Below, one piece after another: positions 11,310-21,798 of a stretch of 64,000 nucleotides of DNA. Made by a program: the position numbers and the translations under genes. Source of the DNA: Prochlorococcus sp. AG-355-K03. GTDB taxonomy: Bacteria > Cyanobacteriota > Cyanobacteriia > PCC-6307 > Cyanobiaceae. The notes under the pieces are model-generated. The model saw only the letters and a list, made by a program, of their open reading frames with translations. It was not told the DNA's origin and did not search any database. The stretch lies in the NCBI GenBank assembly GCA_003278685.1, contig QCDS01000001.1, forward strand, positions 124,001 through 188,000, written 5' to 3'. The first letter of the stretch is position 1, and each line of letters begins with the position of its first letter.

Positions 11310-12116
11310 TTGAAAAGAGTAGCTTTACTAGTCCAATATGATGGATCTCATTTTTCAGGTTGGCAAAGACAAAAAAATGCAACAACAGTTCAAGAAATTC
11401 TAGAAAAAGCTATCTTAAAGATTTCAAATTATACAGTAAATACTTTTGCAGCAGGTAGGACTGACGCTGGGGTTCATGCATCAGGTCAAGTAGTACACTT
11501 TGATATTGATTGTGTTATTCCAGGAAATAGTTATTCTGATGTCTTAAATACTCTTTTACCCCCAACAATTAGGATATTGGAATCAGTCGAGGTTAAAAAA
11601 AGTTGGCATGCATGCTATTCAGCAATATATAGACATTACCGATATGTCATCAATAACAGTAAATTTACTAACTTGTTTATCAATAATTGGTCATGGCATA
11701 GATATCAAAAATCATTAGATGAAGTTTTAATGTTTAATGCATCTCAGAAAATGCAAGGAGAAAACGATTTTTTTGCTTTTCAGAAAAGTGGAAGTAACAG
11801 AACAAACTCAATTACAAAAATAAAAAATATAGATGTTAAAAGAGTAGAAGATTTGATTTTAATTGATATTAAAGCTACTGGTTTTCTATATGGAATGGTC
11901 CGTTTAATTGTTGGTCAGCTAGTATTAGTTGGAGAAAAAAAAATATCCCCAGAAATTTTTACAGATAGATGGGTTAATAAAAAGAAAAATGATGTTAAAG
12001 AATCTGCTCCAGCTAAGGGGTTATGTTTTGTAAATGCTGTATATGAAGAAAATGTTTTTAAAAAGATTAATAACAATGATTTTTTTCCTGTATTTTTAAT
12101 TAAGGGTTTTTCTTAA
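11310..12116 (+). CDS. truA: tRNA pseudouridine(38-40) synthase (TTG start)
   Basis: LLVQYDGSHFSGWQRQ...FAAGRTDAGVHASGQVVHFD. Confidence 0.96.
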   Translation: MKRVALLVQYDGSHFSGWQRQKNATTVQEILEKAILKISNYTVNTFAAGRTDAGVHASGQVVHFDIDCVIPGNSYSDVLNTLLPPTIRILESVEVKKSWHACYSAIYRHYRYVINNSKFTNLFINNWSWHRYQKSLDEVLMFNASQKMQGENDFFAFQKSGSNRTNSITKIKNIDVKRVEDLILIDIKATGFLYGMVRLIVGQLVLVGEKKISPEIFTDRWVNKKKNDVKESAPAKGLCFVNAVYEENVFKKINNNDFFPVFLIKGFS

Positions 12117-12230
12117 GTAAAGTTATTTAAGCAAATTTTTTGTATTAAACATTCAAAACTGTTGTTTAATATTCCTTCAATAAGGTAGAATTTAATACTA
12201 ACTTTAAATTTATTTGCATAAATTTGGTAA

Positions 12231-12662
12231 ATGAATAAAACAATTACTCCATCTCTAGAAACCATTGAAAGAAATTGGTTTTTAGTTGACGCAAAAGATA
12301 AGACACTTGGGAGACTTGCTACAGAAATCGCAACTGTATTAAGAGGTAAGAATAAACCAACATTTACACCTCATCTGGATACTGGAGATTTCGTTATTGT
12401 AGTTAATGCTGAAAAAGTTGAGGTAACAGGTAAAAAAGCATCACAAAAATTGTATAGAAGACATTCTGGAAGACCTGGAGGAATGAAAATTGAAAAATTT
12501 GAGTCTCTACAGGAAAGAATTCCTGAAAGAATCATTGAGCAAGCTGTTAAGGGTATGCTGCCACATAACTCTTTAGGAAGACAGCAATTTAAAAAACTAA
12601 AAGTTTATAAAGGTGCTGATCATCCTCATGCTGCTCAGAATCCTGTATTATTAAATAGTTAA
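12231..12662 (+). CDS. rplM: 50S ribosomal protein L13
   Basis: [30 protein letters not shown]. Confidence 0.97.
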   Translation: MNKTITPSLETIERNWFLVDAKDKTLGRLATEIATVLRGKNKPTFTPHLDTGDFVIVVNAEKVEVTGKKASQKLYRRHSGRPGGMKIEKFESLQERIPERIIEQAVKGMLPHNSLGRQQFKKLKVYKGADHPHAAQNPVLLNS

Positions 12663-12671
12663 TTTATCAAA

Positions 12672-13082
12672 ATGAACAGTCAAATAAAAAACAAAGCTGT
12701 GTATTGGGGAACTGGAAGAAGAAAAACTTCAGTAGCTAGAGTACGCTTAATCCCAGGAAATGGACTAATAAAAATCAACGGTCGTTCTGGAGATGATTAC
12801 TTAAACTTTAACCCTCTCCACTTAAATTCAATAAAAGCACCTTTGCAAACATTAGGCCTTGAAAATTCTTATGATATCATTGTAAATGTTTTTGGTGGGG
12901 GATTGACAGGTCAAGCTGATGCTATCAAGCAAGGAGCAGCAAGAGCACTTTGCGAATTATCTCCTGACAATAGGAAACCTCTAAAAACTGAAGGTCATCT
13001 CAGTAGAGATCCTAGAGCTAAGGAAAGAAGAAAATATGGTCTCAAAAAAGCAAGAAAAGCTCCTCAATTCTCCAAACGTTAA
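12672..13082 (+). CDS. rpsI: 30S ribosomal protein S9
   Basis: [19 protein letters not shown]...[18 protein letters not shown]. Confidence 0.97.
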   Translation: MNSQIKNKAVYWGTGRRKTSVARVRLIPGNGLIKINGRSGDDYLNFNPLHLNSIKAPLQTLGLENSYDIIVNVFGGGLTGQADAIKQGAARALCELSPDNRKPLKTEGHLSRDPRAKERRKYGLKKARKAPQFSKR

Positions 13083-13095
13083 AGGAATTCAAATC

Positions 13096-13356
13096 ATGCC
13101 AAAATCCGAAATACACCCAAAATGGTATCCAGATGCAAAAGTTATTTGTAATGGAGAAGTTGTAATGACAACTGGCTCAACACAGCCTGAGTTACATGTT
13201 GATGTTTGGAGTGGTAATCATCCCTTCTTCACTGGAACTCAGAAGATTCTTGATACAGAAGGTAGGGTTGACAGGTTTATGAAAAAATATGGAATGGGTT
13301 CAGCTAATTCAGCTACATCAAAAGAGCAAAAAGAAGAAAAAGATTCTAAAAAATAG
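13096..13356 (+). CDS. rpmE: 50S ribosomal protein L31
   Basis: MPKSEIHPKWYPDAKVICNGEVVMTTGS...; ATG at 13096. Confidence 0.95.
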   Translation: MPKSEIHPKWYPDAKVICNGEVVMTTGSTQPELHVDVWSGNHPFFTGTQKILDTEGRVDRFMKKYGMGSANSATSKEQKEEKDSKK

Positions 13357-13384
13357 AATTTTCAAAAATTAAGCATAATTTCAA

Positions 13385-14479
13385 TTGGAATACTCAACAT
13401 TAATTGCAAGGTTGAAAACTGCTTCAGAAAGTTTTGAAAATTTGGAAGTGCAACTTGCAGATCCTGATATAGCTAATGATCCAAAAAAATTAGAATCAAT
13501 AGCAAGAGAAAGGTCAAAATTGGAACCTTTGGTGATTGACTTTAATAAGTTACTTGATACTGATAAAGAAATAGAAGATTCAAAAAATCTTTTAAAAGAG
13601 AATAGAAATGATAAAGAAATGGAATCTTTGATAAATGAGGAGTTAATAACTCTTGAGGAATCTAAGAGTGAACTGATTCAAAAAACCACAATTGCCTTAT
13701 TGCCAAAAGACCCAAGAGATGAAAGAAGTGTGATGTTAGAAATCAGAGCAGGTGCTGGAGGTAACGAGGCTTGTATCTGGGCAGGTGATTTAGCAAGAAT
13801 GTATGAAAGATATGGACAAAAAATTGGATGGTCTGTAAAACCTGTTAGTGCTTCCGAGTCAGATATGGGTGGATTTAAGGAGTTAGTCATCTCAGTTAAG
13901 GGAGATTCTGTATATAGTCAACTTAAATTTGAGGCTGGTGTACATAGAGTCCAAAGAGTTCCAGCCACTGAATCTCAAGGCAGAGTTCACACCTCTACTG
14001 CTACAGTTGCTGTTATGCCTGAGGCTGATCCTGTTGAGGTTAAAATTGATCCAACAGATCTAGAGGTTGGAACAGCCAGATCAGGAGGTGCAGGGGGACA
14101 AAATGTTAATAAGGTAGAGACGGCTATTGATCTTCTCCACAAGCCTACAGGAATAAGAGTTTTTTGTACTCAAGAGAGATCACAATTGCAAAATCGCGAA
14201 CGAGCAATGGAAATTTTAAGAGCTAAATTGTATGAAATTCAATTAAAAGAAGCTAATGCAAAAGAGAGATCACAAAGGCTTTCCCAGGTTGGAACAGGCG
14301 ATAGAAGTGAAAAAATCAGAACTTATAATTTTAAAGACAACAGAACTACTGATCATAGATTAGGTTCCAATTTTTCTCTTGAGCCAATTCTTGCTGGTCA
14401 ATTAGAAGAAGTGATTAATGCATGCATAGCGCAAGAACAAAAAAGAATGATGGAAGATTTTAATAAAGAAGTAAATTAA
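13385..14479 (+). CDS. prfA: Peptide chain release factor 1 (TTG start)
   Basis: [14 protein letters not shown]; class I RF motif [16 protein letters not shown]. Confidence 0.97.
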   Translation: MEYSTLIARLKTASESFENLEVQLADPDIANDPKKLESIARERSKLEPLVIDFNKLLDTDKEIEDSKNLLKENRNDKEMESLINEELITLEESKSELIQKTTIALLPKDPRDERSVMLEIRAGAGGNEACIWAGDLARMYERYGQKIGWSVKPVSASESDMGGFKELVISVKGDSVYSQLKFEAGVHRVQRVPATESQGRVHTSTATVAVMPEADPVEVKIDPTDLEVGTARSGGAGGQNVNKVETAIDLLHKPTGIRVFCTQERSQLQNRERAMEILRAKLYEIQLKEANAKERSQRLSQVGTGDRSEKIRTYNFKDNRTTDHRLGSNFSLEPILAGQLEEVINACIAQEQKRMMEDFNKEVN

Positions 14480-14491
14480 AGATTTTTTTTA

Positions 14492-15022
14492 TTAGATTGC
14501 AACCCCTATTACGTATTTACTCCATTCTTTATGCCTGCCAGAGTCAATTTGTCTTGTAGCTTCAAAATTTAAGTTACTTAATGGACGATAAGGCTTACGT
14601 TTTAAGGGCATATTCGCCTCTTCCGGGGTTCGATTTCCTTTTTGTACATTACATCTGAGACATGCTGTAGTAACATTTTCCCAGTTATCTGTTCCACCTC
14701 TGCTTCTCGGTAAAACATGATCTATTGATAGGTCGCTACCCCTATAGTTACAGTATTGGCAAGCATTATTATCTCTTAGAAGAATATTTTTTCTTGTTAA
14801 AGAAACCTCTCTAAAAGGAACTTTAACGTAGTAACGAAGTCTTATAACTGTCGGTAACTTTTTCCCGCTATGTATTGAATATGTTTTATCTTCTTCTAAG
14901 CTCTCTGCTTTACCTTTAATCATCAAAATTACTGCTCTTCGCCAAGAAGTGATGTTTAAGGGTTCATAAGATGCATTTAAAACTAGAGTCTGGCCCATGC
15001 CAAAATTCAATTTACATGTCAT
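14492..15022 (-). CDS. HNH endonuclease family protein (start may be at 14998)
   Basis: LVLNASYEPLNITSWRRAVILMIKGKAE; CQYC...DHVLPRSRGGTDNWENVTTACLRCNVQKGNRTPEEA. Confidence 0.9.
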   Translation of the reverse strand: MTCKLNFGMGQTLVLNASYEPLNITSWRRAVILMIKGKAESLEEDKTYSIHSGKKLPTVIRLRYYVKVPFREVSLTRKNILLRDNNACQYCNYRGSDLSIDHVLPRSRGGTDNWENVTTACLRCNVQKGNRTPEEANMPLKRKPYRPLSNLNFEATRQIDSGRHKEWSKYVIGVAI

Positions 15023-15066
15023 GCTAACTGTATATTTCTATAAGCGCATATATTTGTGCAAAGTTA

Positions 15067-16266
15067 ATGAAAAATAGGCAAACAAATCAGGTATTTAATT
15101 TTGACAAATTTCCAAATTTTGAAAAAGATATAGATCTAAAACAAAGGGCATGGATTGAAGTTAAAGGTAAAGCAATAGAAACAAACGTTAAACAGTTAAG
15201 ATCAAAATTAAGTAAAAATTGTCAATTTATGGCAGTCGTTAAAGCTGATGGATACGGACATGATGCGAAATTAGTATCAGAGTTTGCTATCAAAGGTGGA
15301 GCATCTCAATTAGGTGTTGCCACATTAAATGAAGGCATTAAGCTTCGTTCTTCTGGAGTTAAAAAACCAATACTTATTCTCGGGAATCTTTATACGAAAA
15401 GGGATCTTATCATATGTTTTAAAAATGATCTTATGCCAACTATTAGTAGTATAAGAGAATGTTTAATTTGCAATAATATTGGTAAGCACTTTGGATTGAA
15501 ATTTCCCTTACATCTTAAAGTTGATACGGGAATGTCTAGATTAGGATTTGAATACAATAAATTTGTTCAGCAATTTGAAAAAATCAAATCTTTTGACAAT
15601 ATTTCTATTGAAGGAATATATAGTCATTTATCATCTGCAGATGAACCCAACTCATTAGATCCAAAAAGTATTACACAATTACAAAGGGAGAAGTTTCAGG
15701 AATTATTAAAGCAAATTAATGTTGACAGGAAGAAAAATATCAACATTCATTTGGCTAATTCAGCGGGAATGCTTCTTGATCAAAATTTCCATTTTCATAT
15801 GGTACGTGTTGGATTATCTATGTATGGATATAAACCTTTGTCAAAATTAAATCAACATTTATTGCTTAAACCAGCTTTATCTTTGAAGGTCAAAGTAGCT
15901 TTTATAAGAACTATTGATGAGGGTGTAAGCGTTAGTTATGGAGGTAAATTTGTTAGTCATAGAAAAACTAAGTTAGCTGTATTAAGTATTGGATATGCAG
16001 ATGGTGTACCAAGAAATCTTTCAGGAAAGATTAACGTAATCCATAATAATAAATTTTATCCTCAAGTTGGATCTATAACTATGGACCAAATGATGGTAGA
16101 CATTACAGATTCTAATGAAATTAAAGTTGGTAGTACCTTGGTATTACTAGGATCAGATGGAGATAAAACAATTTCTCCTCTTGAATGGGCAAGAAAATCT
16201 AATACTATCCCTTGGGAAATTCTTTGTTCTTTTAAAAATAGATTACCGAAAGTTCAAGTTGATTAG
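15067..16266 (+). CDS. alr: Alanine racemase
   Basis: MAVVKADGYGHDAKLVSEFA PLP site; VDTGMSRLGFE; GSITMDQMMVDIT. Confidence 0.95.
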   Translation: MKNRQTNQVFNFDKFPNFEKDIDLKQRAWIEVKGKAIETNVKQLRSKLSKNCQFMAVVKADGYGHDAKLVSEFAIKGGASQLGVATLNEGIKLRSSGVKKPILILGNLYTKRDLIICFKNDLMPTISSIRECLICNNIGKHFGLKFPLHLKVDTGMSRLGFEYNKFVQQFEKIKSFDNISIEGIYSHLSSADEPNSLDPKSITQLQREKFQELLKQINVDRKKNINIHLANSAGMLLDQNFHFHMVRVGLSMYGYKPLSKLNQHLLLKPALSLKVKVAFIRTIDEGVSVSYGGKFVSHRKTKLAVLSIGYADGVPRNLSGKINVIHNNKFYPQVGSITMDQMMVDITDSNEIKVGSTLVLLGSDGDKTISPLEWARKSNTIPWEILCSFKNRLPKVQVD

Positions 16267-16327
16267 ACATTTCGATTAAATAAAAAATTTTGAATGTTTG
16301 CATAAAAATTGATAATGTATAAGAACT

Positions 16328-16416
16328 GGAGAGGTGGCTGAGTGGTTGAAAGCGGCTCCCTGCTAAGGAGTTACAGGAGGTAACTTTTGTCGAGGGTTCG
16401 AATCCCTCCCTCTCCG
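16328..16416 (+). tRNA. tRNA-Ser (GCT)
   Basis: Acceptor GGAGAGG/CCTCTCC, anticodon loop CTGCTAA, long variable arm, TTCGAATC T-loop. Confidence 0.95.
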
Positions 16417-16451
16417 TGATTTATTTAGAAAATTTTTAATTACTATTTGTT

Positions 16452-17240
16452 TTAAAACAAGTCAAGATTAATATCTTTAAGTTCATAAATAGAATTTAAA
16501 ATCAAGTCAGCGCCTGCATCTCTAAGATTTGTTTCGTAAGAATTACGTTCTTTTAATCGAGAATTTAAATGTAAATGAGGGGGAGCTATTCCGATACTTA
16601 TGAATTTCTGAGATGGTATTTCCTTTCTAGCGTTTATAACTGTATTTATATCTGCAATAGTATCTCCTACATATGCAATTGGAATATTTGATTCGCCAAG
16701 TTTATCTCCAATAAGCTTTTTTGATAAGTTAATAAAACCTTTAGGATCAGGCTTGTCGGGGGCATCTCCCATAGATATTAATGGTGGTGATTTTAGTCCA
16801 AGTCTTTTTTCTAAAACAAATTTTGCCGAAGCAGACTCTGCACCACTAACAAAACCCCAGATTATTCCATTACCTTGAATTAAATCAAAAAACTTTTTAT
16901 CAACTAATAACTCCTCATTTGTTATGTAACCAGTCCAGTATTTACTATCTTTATTTGGATCTCCACCAAAGTAAAGCTCTTCAAAACATTTTACTATCTC
17001 CTCTCTTAGTGGAATTTTAAGGTTTAAGTTCTCTTTTTTTATAAATCTTTTTATAAGTTCTAAACTTAAATCCCAGTCATTATTCCAGATCCCTTCATTT
17101 TTTGCATTATCAATTTCTATATAACTTGGCTCCCATCCGGAAAATTTGTAAACTGTTTTTTTTAATGAAAGTCTGTAACTATTTTCTACGCTGCGGATTA
17201 CCCCATCAATGTCAAACAAAATTAAACCAATATTTTTCAA
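16452..17240 (-). CDS. HAD superfamily (subfamily IA-like) hydrolase
   Basis: LILFDIDGVIRSV; AYVGDTIADINTVINAR motif. Confidence 0.85.
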   Translation of the reverse strand: MKNIGLILFDIDGVIRSVENSYRLSLKKTVYKFSGWEPSYIEIDNAKNEGIWNNDWDLSLELIKRFIKKENLNLKIPLREEIVKCFEELYFGGDPNKDSKYWTGYITNEELLVDKKFFDLIQGNGIIWGFVSGAESASAKFVLEKRLGLKSPPLISMGDAPDKPDPKGFINLSKKLIGDKLGESNIPIAYVGDTIADINTVINARKEIPSQKFISIGIAPPHLHLNSRLKERNSYETNLRDAGADLILNSIYELKDINLDLF

Positions 17241-17336
17241 TTAATTTTTTTGCATCATTATTATAAAAGATTAGTATTCTTATAAAGAAAAAGCAAAGAA
17301 AAACAATCTATTTATAAAATTATGGATTATCTAAAC

Positions 17337-19133
17337 TTAATTTTGTAAATATCCTCTTGGAGTTAGAAATATTTCGTCAACTAAGGTTGTTTGAGAATTA
17401 CCAATAATAATGATTGATAACATATCAATCTCTTTAAAAGGAATGGTGTTTAAAGTAAAAAATTTTTTGGTTTGATTTTCTCTCCCTACTTGTCTAGCTA
17501 TTAAAACTGGAGTTTCACCATGCCTAGATTGTAAACATATATCAATTACACTTTTTAGCTGCCAATTTCTTTCAATGGATTGAGGATTAAATAAAGCTAT
17601 TACAAAGTCACCCACAAGAGCTCCTTCAATTCTTTTTTCTATTAAAGACCATGGAGTTAATTTATCGCTTAAGCTTACTGAACAAAAGTCATTCATTAGT
17701 GGTGCTCCACTAATCGCAGCAGCTAATTGAACGCTACTTATACCTGGATGAACTTCAAAGTAAGGTCTATATTCTTTTTTGATTTTTTGAAGTAATTCTA
17801 AAAGTAAACCTGCCATTCCATAAAATCCAGATTCACCTGAAGAAATTAAAGCCACTTTTATTCCTTCCTCAGCTAGTTTAATTGCTTTACTGCATCTCTC
17901 TTTTTCTTCAGTAAGTTTACTTTCAATTAAAATCTGATCATTCCTTTTTAAGGGTTTTATTAAATCTAAATACATTTTGTATCCAATCCAAACAATACAT
18001 CTTGAAAGTGCTTTTCTTGCATTATTGGTTAGGAAGGAGATATCACCAGGCCCACTTCCAATAATATGAATTTCGCCATGAGTTGGATTATATTGATTTT
18101 TTGATTCTGATATAGCGATAGTTACTGCCCCAGATTGATTTTTAAAAATTCTTTTTTCTTCTAGTAATTTTGATTTTTCTCCTGCTGCGAGTAAGCAAGA
18201 GGCTTCTGCTACGGAAGGGGTGCCAATTTCATTTTGCACAATATTTGATGGATTTGGAACAATTATTTTTGAAAGATCTTCTTTACTAAAAAACTTTAAA
18301 GGCAAGTTTTTTTCTTTAGCAAGTTCTAAAATTCCTTTCTCATTTTTTTTAATATCAATAGTTGCCAATCCCGCAATTGATTGCTGAGATAAATTTTCTG
18401 ACTCAAAAAAATTATTTAAAGAATTTGTTATTAATTCTTTGCTTGTATTTCTTTCACATCCAATACCAACCCATAATACGGGCGGGTGCCAAGTTGTTTC
18501 ATGATTTTCGAATATACTCACATAAAATGTTGAATCTGGTTTTTTTGTTTCTTTTTTATCAATTTGATTTATATTCTTAGCTGATTCTGAAGTTTTCCAT
18601 AAGTTATTACCAAATAATTGTTTGCAAAATATTTCTTCCTTCTTAGCTTGTTTAATTACTAGTTTTGACCAATCGTTTATTTTGCCTGATCTTTCCCAAC
18701 CCCATTGATTTCCAAATGCATCAAGATTTAAGAGGCTTTGATCATTTGAATTGTTAGTTTCTATAATTTCGCCACCAAGTAAATTAGCAATTTGATATGC
18801 AATATTTTGCGTATTTGACTGATGTAAGCCAATTAAAGGAACTATCTTGGAACATTTGTTATCTATAACTATTACTCCTGGATCTTGATCTTTAGAGGTT
18901 AAAAATGAATTTATTATGCGTATTGATGCAGCAATTGAGCCTATAAAAATTATTAGATCTATCTCCGGCCATTTTTTTAGTAAGATTTCTCTAGGTTTTT
19001 GTACTTTAATAAGTTCATTTACATCCTCTTTTGAAGAATCTGCAATATATATGTCTTTGACAAATTCAGTTTTTTTAAGCCTTTTTAAAATTTCTTTTGA
19101 ATTATTAGATAGACCTATCGCAATGCCTTTCAA
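17337..19133 (-). CDS. cobJ: Bifunctional CbiG-like / precorrin-3B C17-methyltransferase (CobJ/CbiH) fusion
   Basis: N-term CbiG-like (WVGIGCERNTSKELI..., GLATIDIKKNE); C-term tetrapyrrole methylase (IHIIGSGPGDISFLT, LISSGESGFYGMAGLLLE, VHPGISSVQLAAA). Confidence 0.9.
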   Translation of the reverse strand: MKGIAIGLSNNSKEILKRLKKTEFVKDIYIADSSKEDVNELIKVQKPREILLKKWPEIDLIIFIGSIAASIRIINSFLTSKDQDPGVIVIDNKCSKIVPLIGLHQSNTQNIAYQIANLLGGEIIETNNSNDQSLLNLDAFGNQWGWERSGKINDWSKLVIKQAKKEEIFCKQLFGNNLWKTSESAKNINQIDKKETKKPDSTFYVSIFENHETTWHPPVLWVGIGCERNTSKELITNSLNNFFESENLSQQSIAGLATIDIKKNEKGILELAKEKNLPLKFFSKEDLSKIIVPNPSNIVQNEIGTPSVAEASCLLAAGEKSKLLEEKRIFKNQSGAVTIAISESKNQYNPTHGEIHIIGSGPGDISFLTNNARKALSRCIVWIGYKMYLDLIKPLKRNDQILIESKLTEEKERCSKAIKLAEEGIKVALISSGESGFYGMAGLLLELLQKIKKEYRPYFEVHPGISSVQLAAAISGAPLMNDFCSVSLSDKLTPWSLIEKRIEGALVGDFVIALFNPQSIERNWQLKSVIDICLQSRHGETPVLIARQVGRENQTKKFFTLNTIPFKEIDMLSIIIIGNSQTTLVDEIFLTPRGYLQN

Positions 19134-19358
19134 ATTAGAAACTATTGATAGTAACTTTCAAATTATATCTTGTCGCTGGATTTAAAAAATTTTCTTTGAA
19201 ATATAAAAAAAAATTTAAGAAATTTATATAAATTTTGAGTAAATATACTCATAATTCAGTCATAGACTAGAATTTAACAAAATATTCATATAGTAACAAT
19301 CATTAGAACATTTGTTACGTTAATGCATAACGAAAGAATCTTTGCCTTATTATTTTTG

Positions 19359-19437
19359 AAACGAATATCTAAAGTTCCGAAGGATTCGTTTTCTTGAACA
19401 TTATCATTAAAAATAAGTTCAAGATCCGATCAATCGG
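19359..19437 (+). promoter_or_regulatory. Structured psaAB 5' leader: three successive inverted repeats
   Basis: AAACGAAT-17-ATTCGTTT, TCTTGAAC-17-GTTCAAGA, CCGAT-2-ATCGG in immediate succession. Confidence 0.7.
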
Positions 19438-19467
19438 CTTTAATGTCAATTATTTTCGAGGTGCTAG

Positions 19468-21771
19468 ATGACCATCAGCCCACCAGAAAGTGGAGAAAAA
19501 AACAAAAAAGTTTTGGAAGCTCCTGTCAAGGCCGATCCAAGACCTATTGATTTTGCCAAATTAGATAAGCCAGGTTTCTGGTCAAGTAAATTATCTAAAG
19601 GTCCAAAAACTACAACTTGGATCTGGAATTTGCATGCTGATGCACATGATTTCGATGTGCATACAGGCGATGCTGAAGAAGCAACAAGAAAAATCTTTTC
19701 AGCTCATTTTGGACATCTTGCAGTCATTTTTATATGGATGAGTGCTGCTTTTTTCCATGGTGCAAGATTTTCTAATTACTCAGGTTGGTTAGCTGATCCA
19801 ACTCATGTTAAACCCGGAGCTCAGCAGGTATGGGCAATCGTTGGTCAAGAAATGCTTAACGCTGACCTTGGTGCTAACTACAACGGTATTCAAATTAGTT
19901 CAGGAATATTTCACATGTGGCGAGCATGGGGAATCACTAACGAGAGTGAACTTATGGCTTTGGCAATAGGTGCTGTTGTAATGGCTGCACTTATGCTTCA
20001 TGCTGGAATTTTTCATTATCACAAAGCAGCTCCAAAAATGGAGTGGTTTCAAGATATTGAGTCTATGCTTAACCACCACATAGCTGGTTTAGTAGGTTTA
20101 GGATCTTTAGCATGGGCTGGCCATTGTATTCATATCGGAGCTCCTACTGCAGCTCTCTTAGATGCAATTGATGCAGGCTCTCCCTTAGTTATTAATGGAA
20201 AAGAAATAGCAACTATTGCAGATATGCCTATGCCGCATCAGCTCTGCGATCCACAAATTATCGGTCAGATTTTTCCAGGATTAGCAAGTGGTACAGGTAA
20301 TTTCTTTAGTTTAAATTGGTTAGCTTTCTCAGACTTCCTTACTTTCAAGGGTGGATTAAACCCTGTGACAGGAAGCTTGTGGATGACTGATGTTTCACAT
20401 CATCATTTAGCTTTTGGTGTAATAGCAATAATCGGTGGTCATATGTACAGAACCAACTACGGTATTGGTCATAGCATGAAAGAAATATTAGATTCACAAC
20501 AAGGAGACCCAATATTATTCCCTGCGCCTAAAGGTCATCAAGGTCTTTTTGAGTTCATGGCAGAGAGTAGACATGCGCAGCTTTCGGTAAACCTAGCGAT
20601 GCTTGGATCAATAAGCATACTTGTATCTCATCACATGTATGCGATGCCTCCATATCCTTATATAGCTACTGACTACATGACAGTACTTGGATTATTTACC
20701 CATCACATGTGGATAGGTGGATTGTTCATAGTAGGAGCAGGTGCGCATGCTGGAATTGCAATGGTTAGAGATTACGATCCAGCAAAACATATTGACAATG
20801 TATTAGACAGAATTCTTAAGGCAAGAGATGCTTTAATCAGTCACTTGAACTGGGTATGTATGTGGTTAGGATTCCATAGTTTTGGACTCTATATTCACAA
20901 CGATACTATGAGAGCTTTGGGTAGACCTCAAGATATGTTTAGTGATTCTGCAATCCAACTTCAGCCAATTTTTGCTCAATGGGTGCAGAGTATTCAAGCA
21001 TCTGCTGTTGGAACTTCCCTTTTAGCGGGTACTGCAGAAGCTTTACCTCACAAAGCTTTAAGTGAAGTTTTTAATGGAAGTTTAGTAGAAGTTGGTGGGA
21101 AGGTAGCTATAGCGCCAATTCCATTAGGGACTGCTGATTTAATGATTCATCATATTCATGCTTTCCAAATACATGTAACTGTTTTGATACTTCTCAAAGG
21201 AGTACTTTATGCAAGAAGTTCAAGGTTGATTCCTGATAAAGCTTCTTTAGGATTTAGATTTCCTTGTGATGGTCCTGGAAGAGGTGGTACATGTCAAGTT
21301 TCTTCATGGGATCACGTTTTCTTGGCTCTCTTCTGGATGTATAACTGTTTATCTATAGTTATTTTCCACTTCTCTTGGAAAATGCAGAGTGATGTTTGGG
21401 GACTCACTGGTGGTAATTTCGCACAAAGTTCAATTACTATCAATGGTTGGTTAAGAGATTTCCTCTGGGCTCAAGCTTCTCAAGTATTAACAAGCTATGG
21501 TCAATCAATAAGCATGTACGGTTTGATGTTCTTAGGAGCTCACTTTATATGGGCGTTCAGTTTAATGTTCCTCTTCAGCGGAAGAGGATATTGGCAAGAA
21601 TTGTTCGAGTCAATTGTTTGGGCGCATAATAAACTAAAGGTTGCACCAACCATTCAACCTCGAGCTCTATCTATTACTCAGGGACGTGCAGTAGGTGTTA
21701 CACACTTCCTTGTAGGTGGTATTGCTACCACATGGGCCTTCTTCCATGCTCGCCTTTTCGGGCTGGGCTAA
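19468..21771 (+). CDS. psaA: Photosystem I P700 apoprotein A1
   Basis: 767 aa; [29 protein letters not shown] 4Fe-4S motif. Confidence 0.99.
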   Translation: MTISPPESGEKNKKVLEAPVKADPRPIDFAKLDKPGFWSSKLSKGPKTTTWIWNLHADAHDFDVHTGDAEEATRKIFSAHFGHLAVIFIWMSAAFFHGARFSNYSGWLADPTHVKPGAQQVWAIVGQEMLNADLGANYNGIQISSGIFHMWRAWGITNESELMALAIGAVVMAALMLHAGIFHYHKAAPKMEWFQDIESMLNHHIAGLVGLGSLAWAGHCIHIGAPTAALLDAIDAGSPLVINGKEIATIADMPMPHQLCDPQIIGQIFPGLASGTGNFFSLNWLAFSDFLTFKGGLNPVTGSLWMTDVSHHHLAFGVIAIIGGHMYRTNYGIGHSMKEILDSQQGDPILFPAPKGHQGLFEFMAESRHAQLSVNLAMLGSISILVSHHMYAMPPYPYIATDYMTVLGLFTHHMWIGGLFIVGAGAHAGIAMVRDYDPAKHIDNVLDRILKARDALISHLNWVCMWLGFHSFGLYIHNDTMRALGRPQDMFSDSAIQLQPIFAQWVQSIQASAVGTSLLAGTAEALPHKALSEVFNGSLVEVGGKVAIAPIPLGTADLMIHHIHAFQIHVTVLILLKGVLYARSSRLIPDKASLGFRFPCDGPGRGGTCQVSSWDHVFLALFWMYNCLSIVIFHFSWKMQSDVWGLTGGNFAQSSITINGWLRDFLWAQASQVLTSYGQSISMYGLMFLGAHFIWAFSLMFLFSGRGYWQELFESIVWAHNKLKVAPTIQPRALSITQGRAVGVTHFLVGGIATTWAFFHARLFGLG

Positions 21772-21798
21772 TAACCTGAACTTCACCTTTTTAATTCA

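Noticed and set aside
14492-15022. HNH protein as a mobile/homing endonuclease or defence gene
   Set aside because: Stand-alone HNH of this type is widespread in cyanobacteria; no intron, intein, repeats or partner genes nearby.
18362-18580. Plus-strand ORFs antisense to cobJ (18362-18580, 18916-19185)
   Set aside because: Phe/Leu-rich composition typical of reverse-complement of an AT-rich gene; no motif.
21447-21629. 60-aa ORF inside psaA
   Set aside because: Alternate frame of a highly conserved PSI gene.
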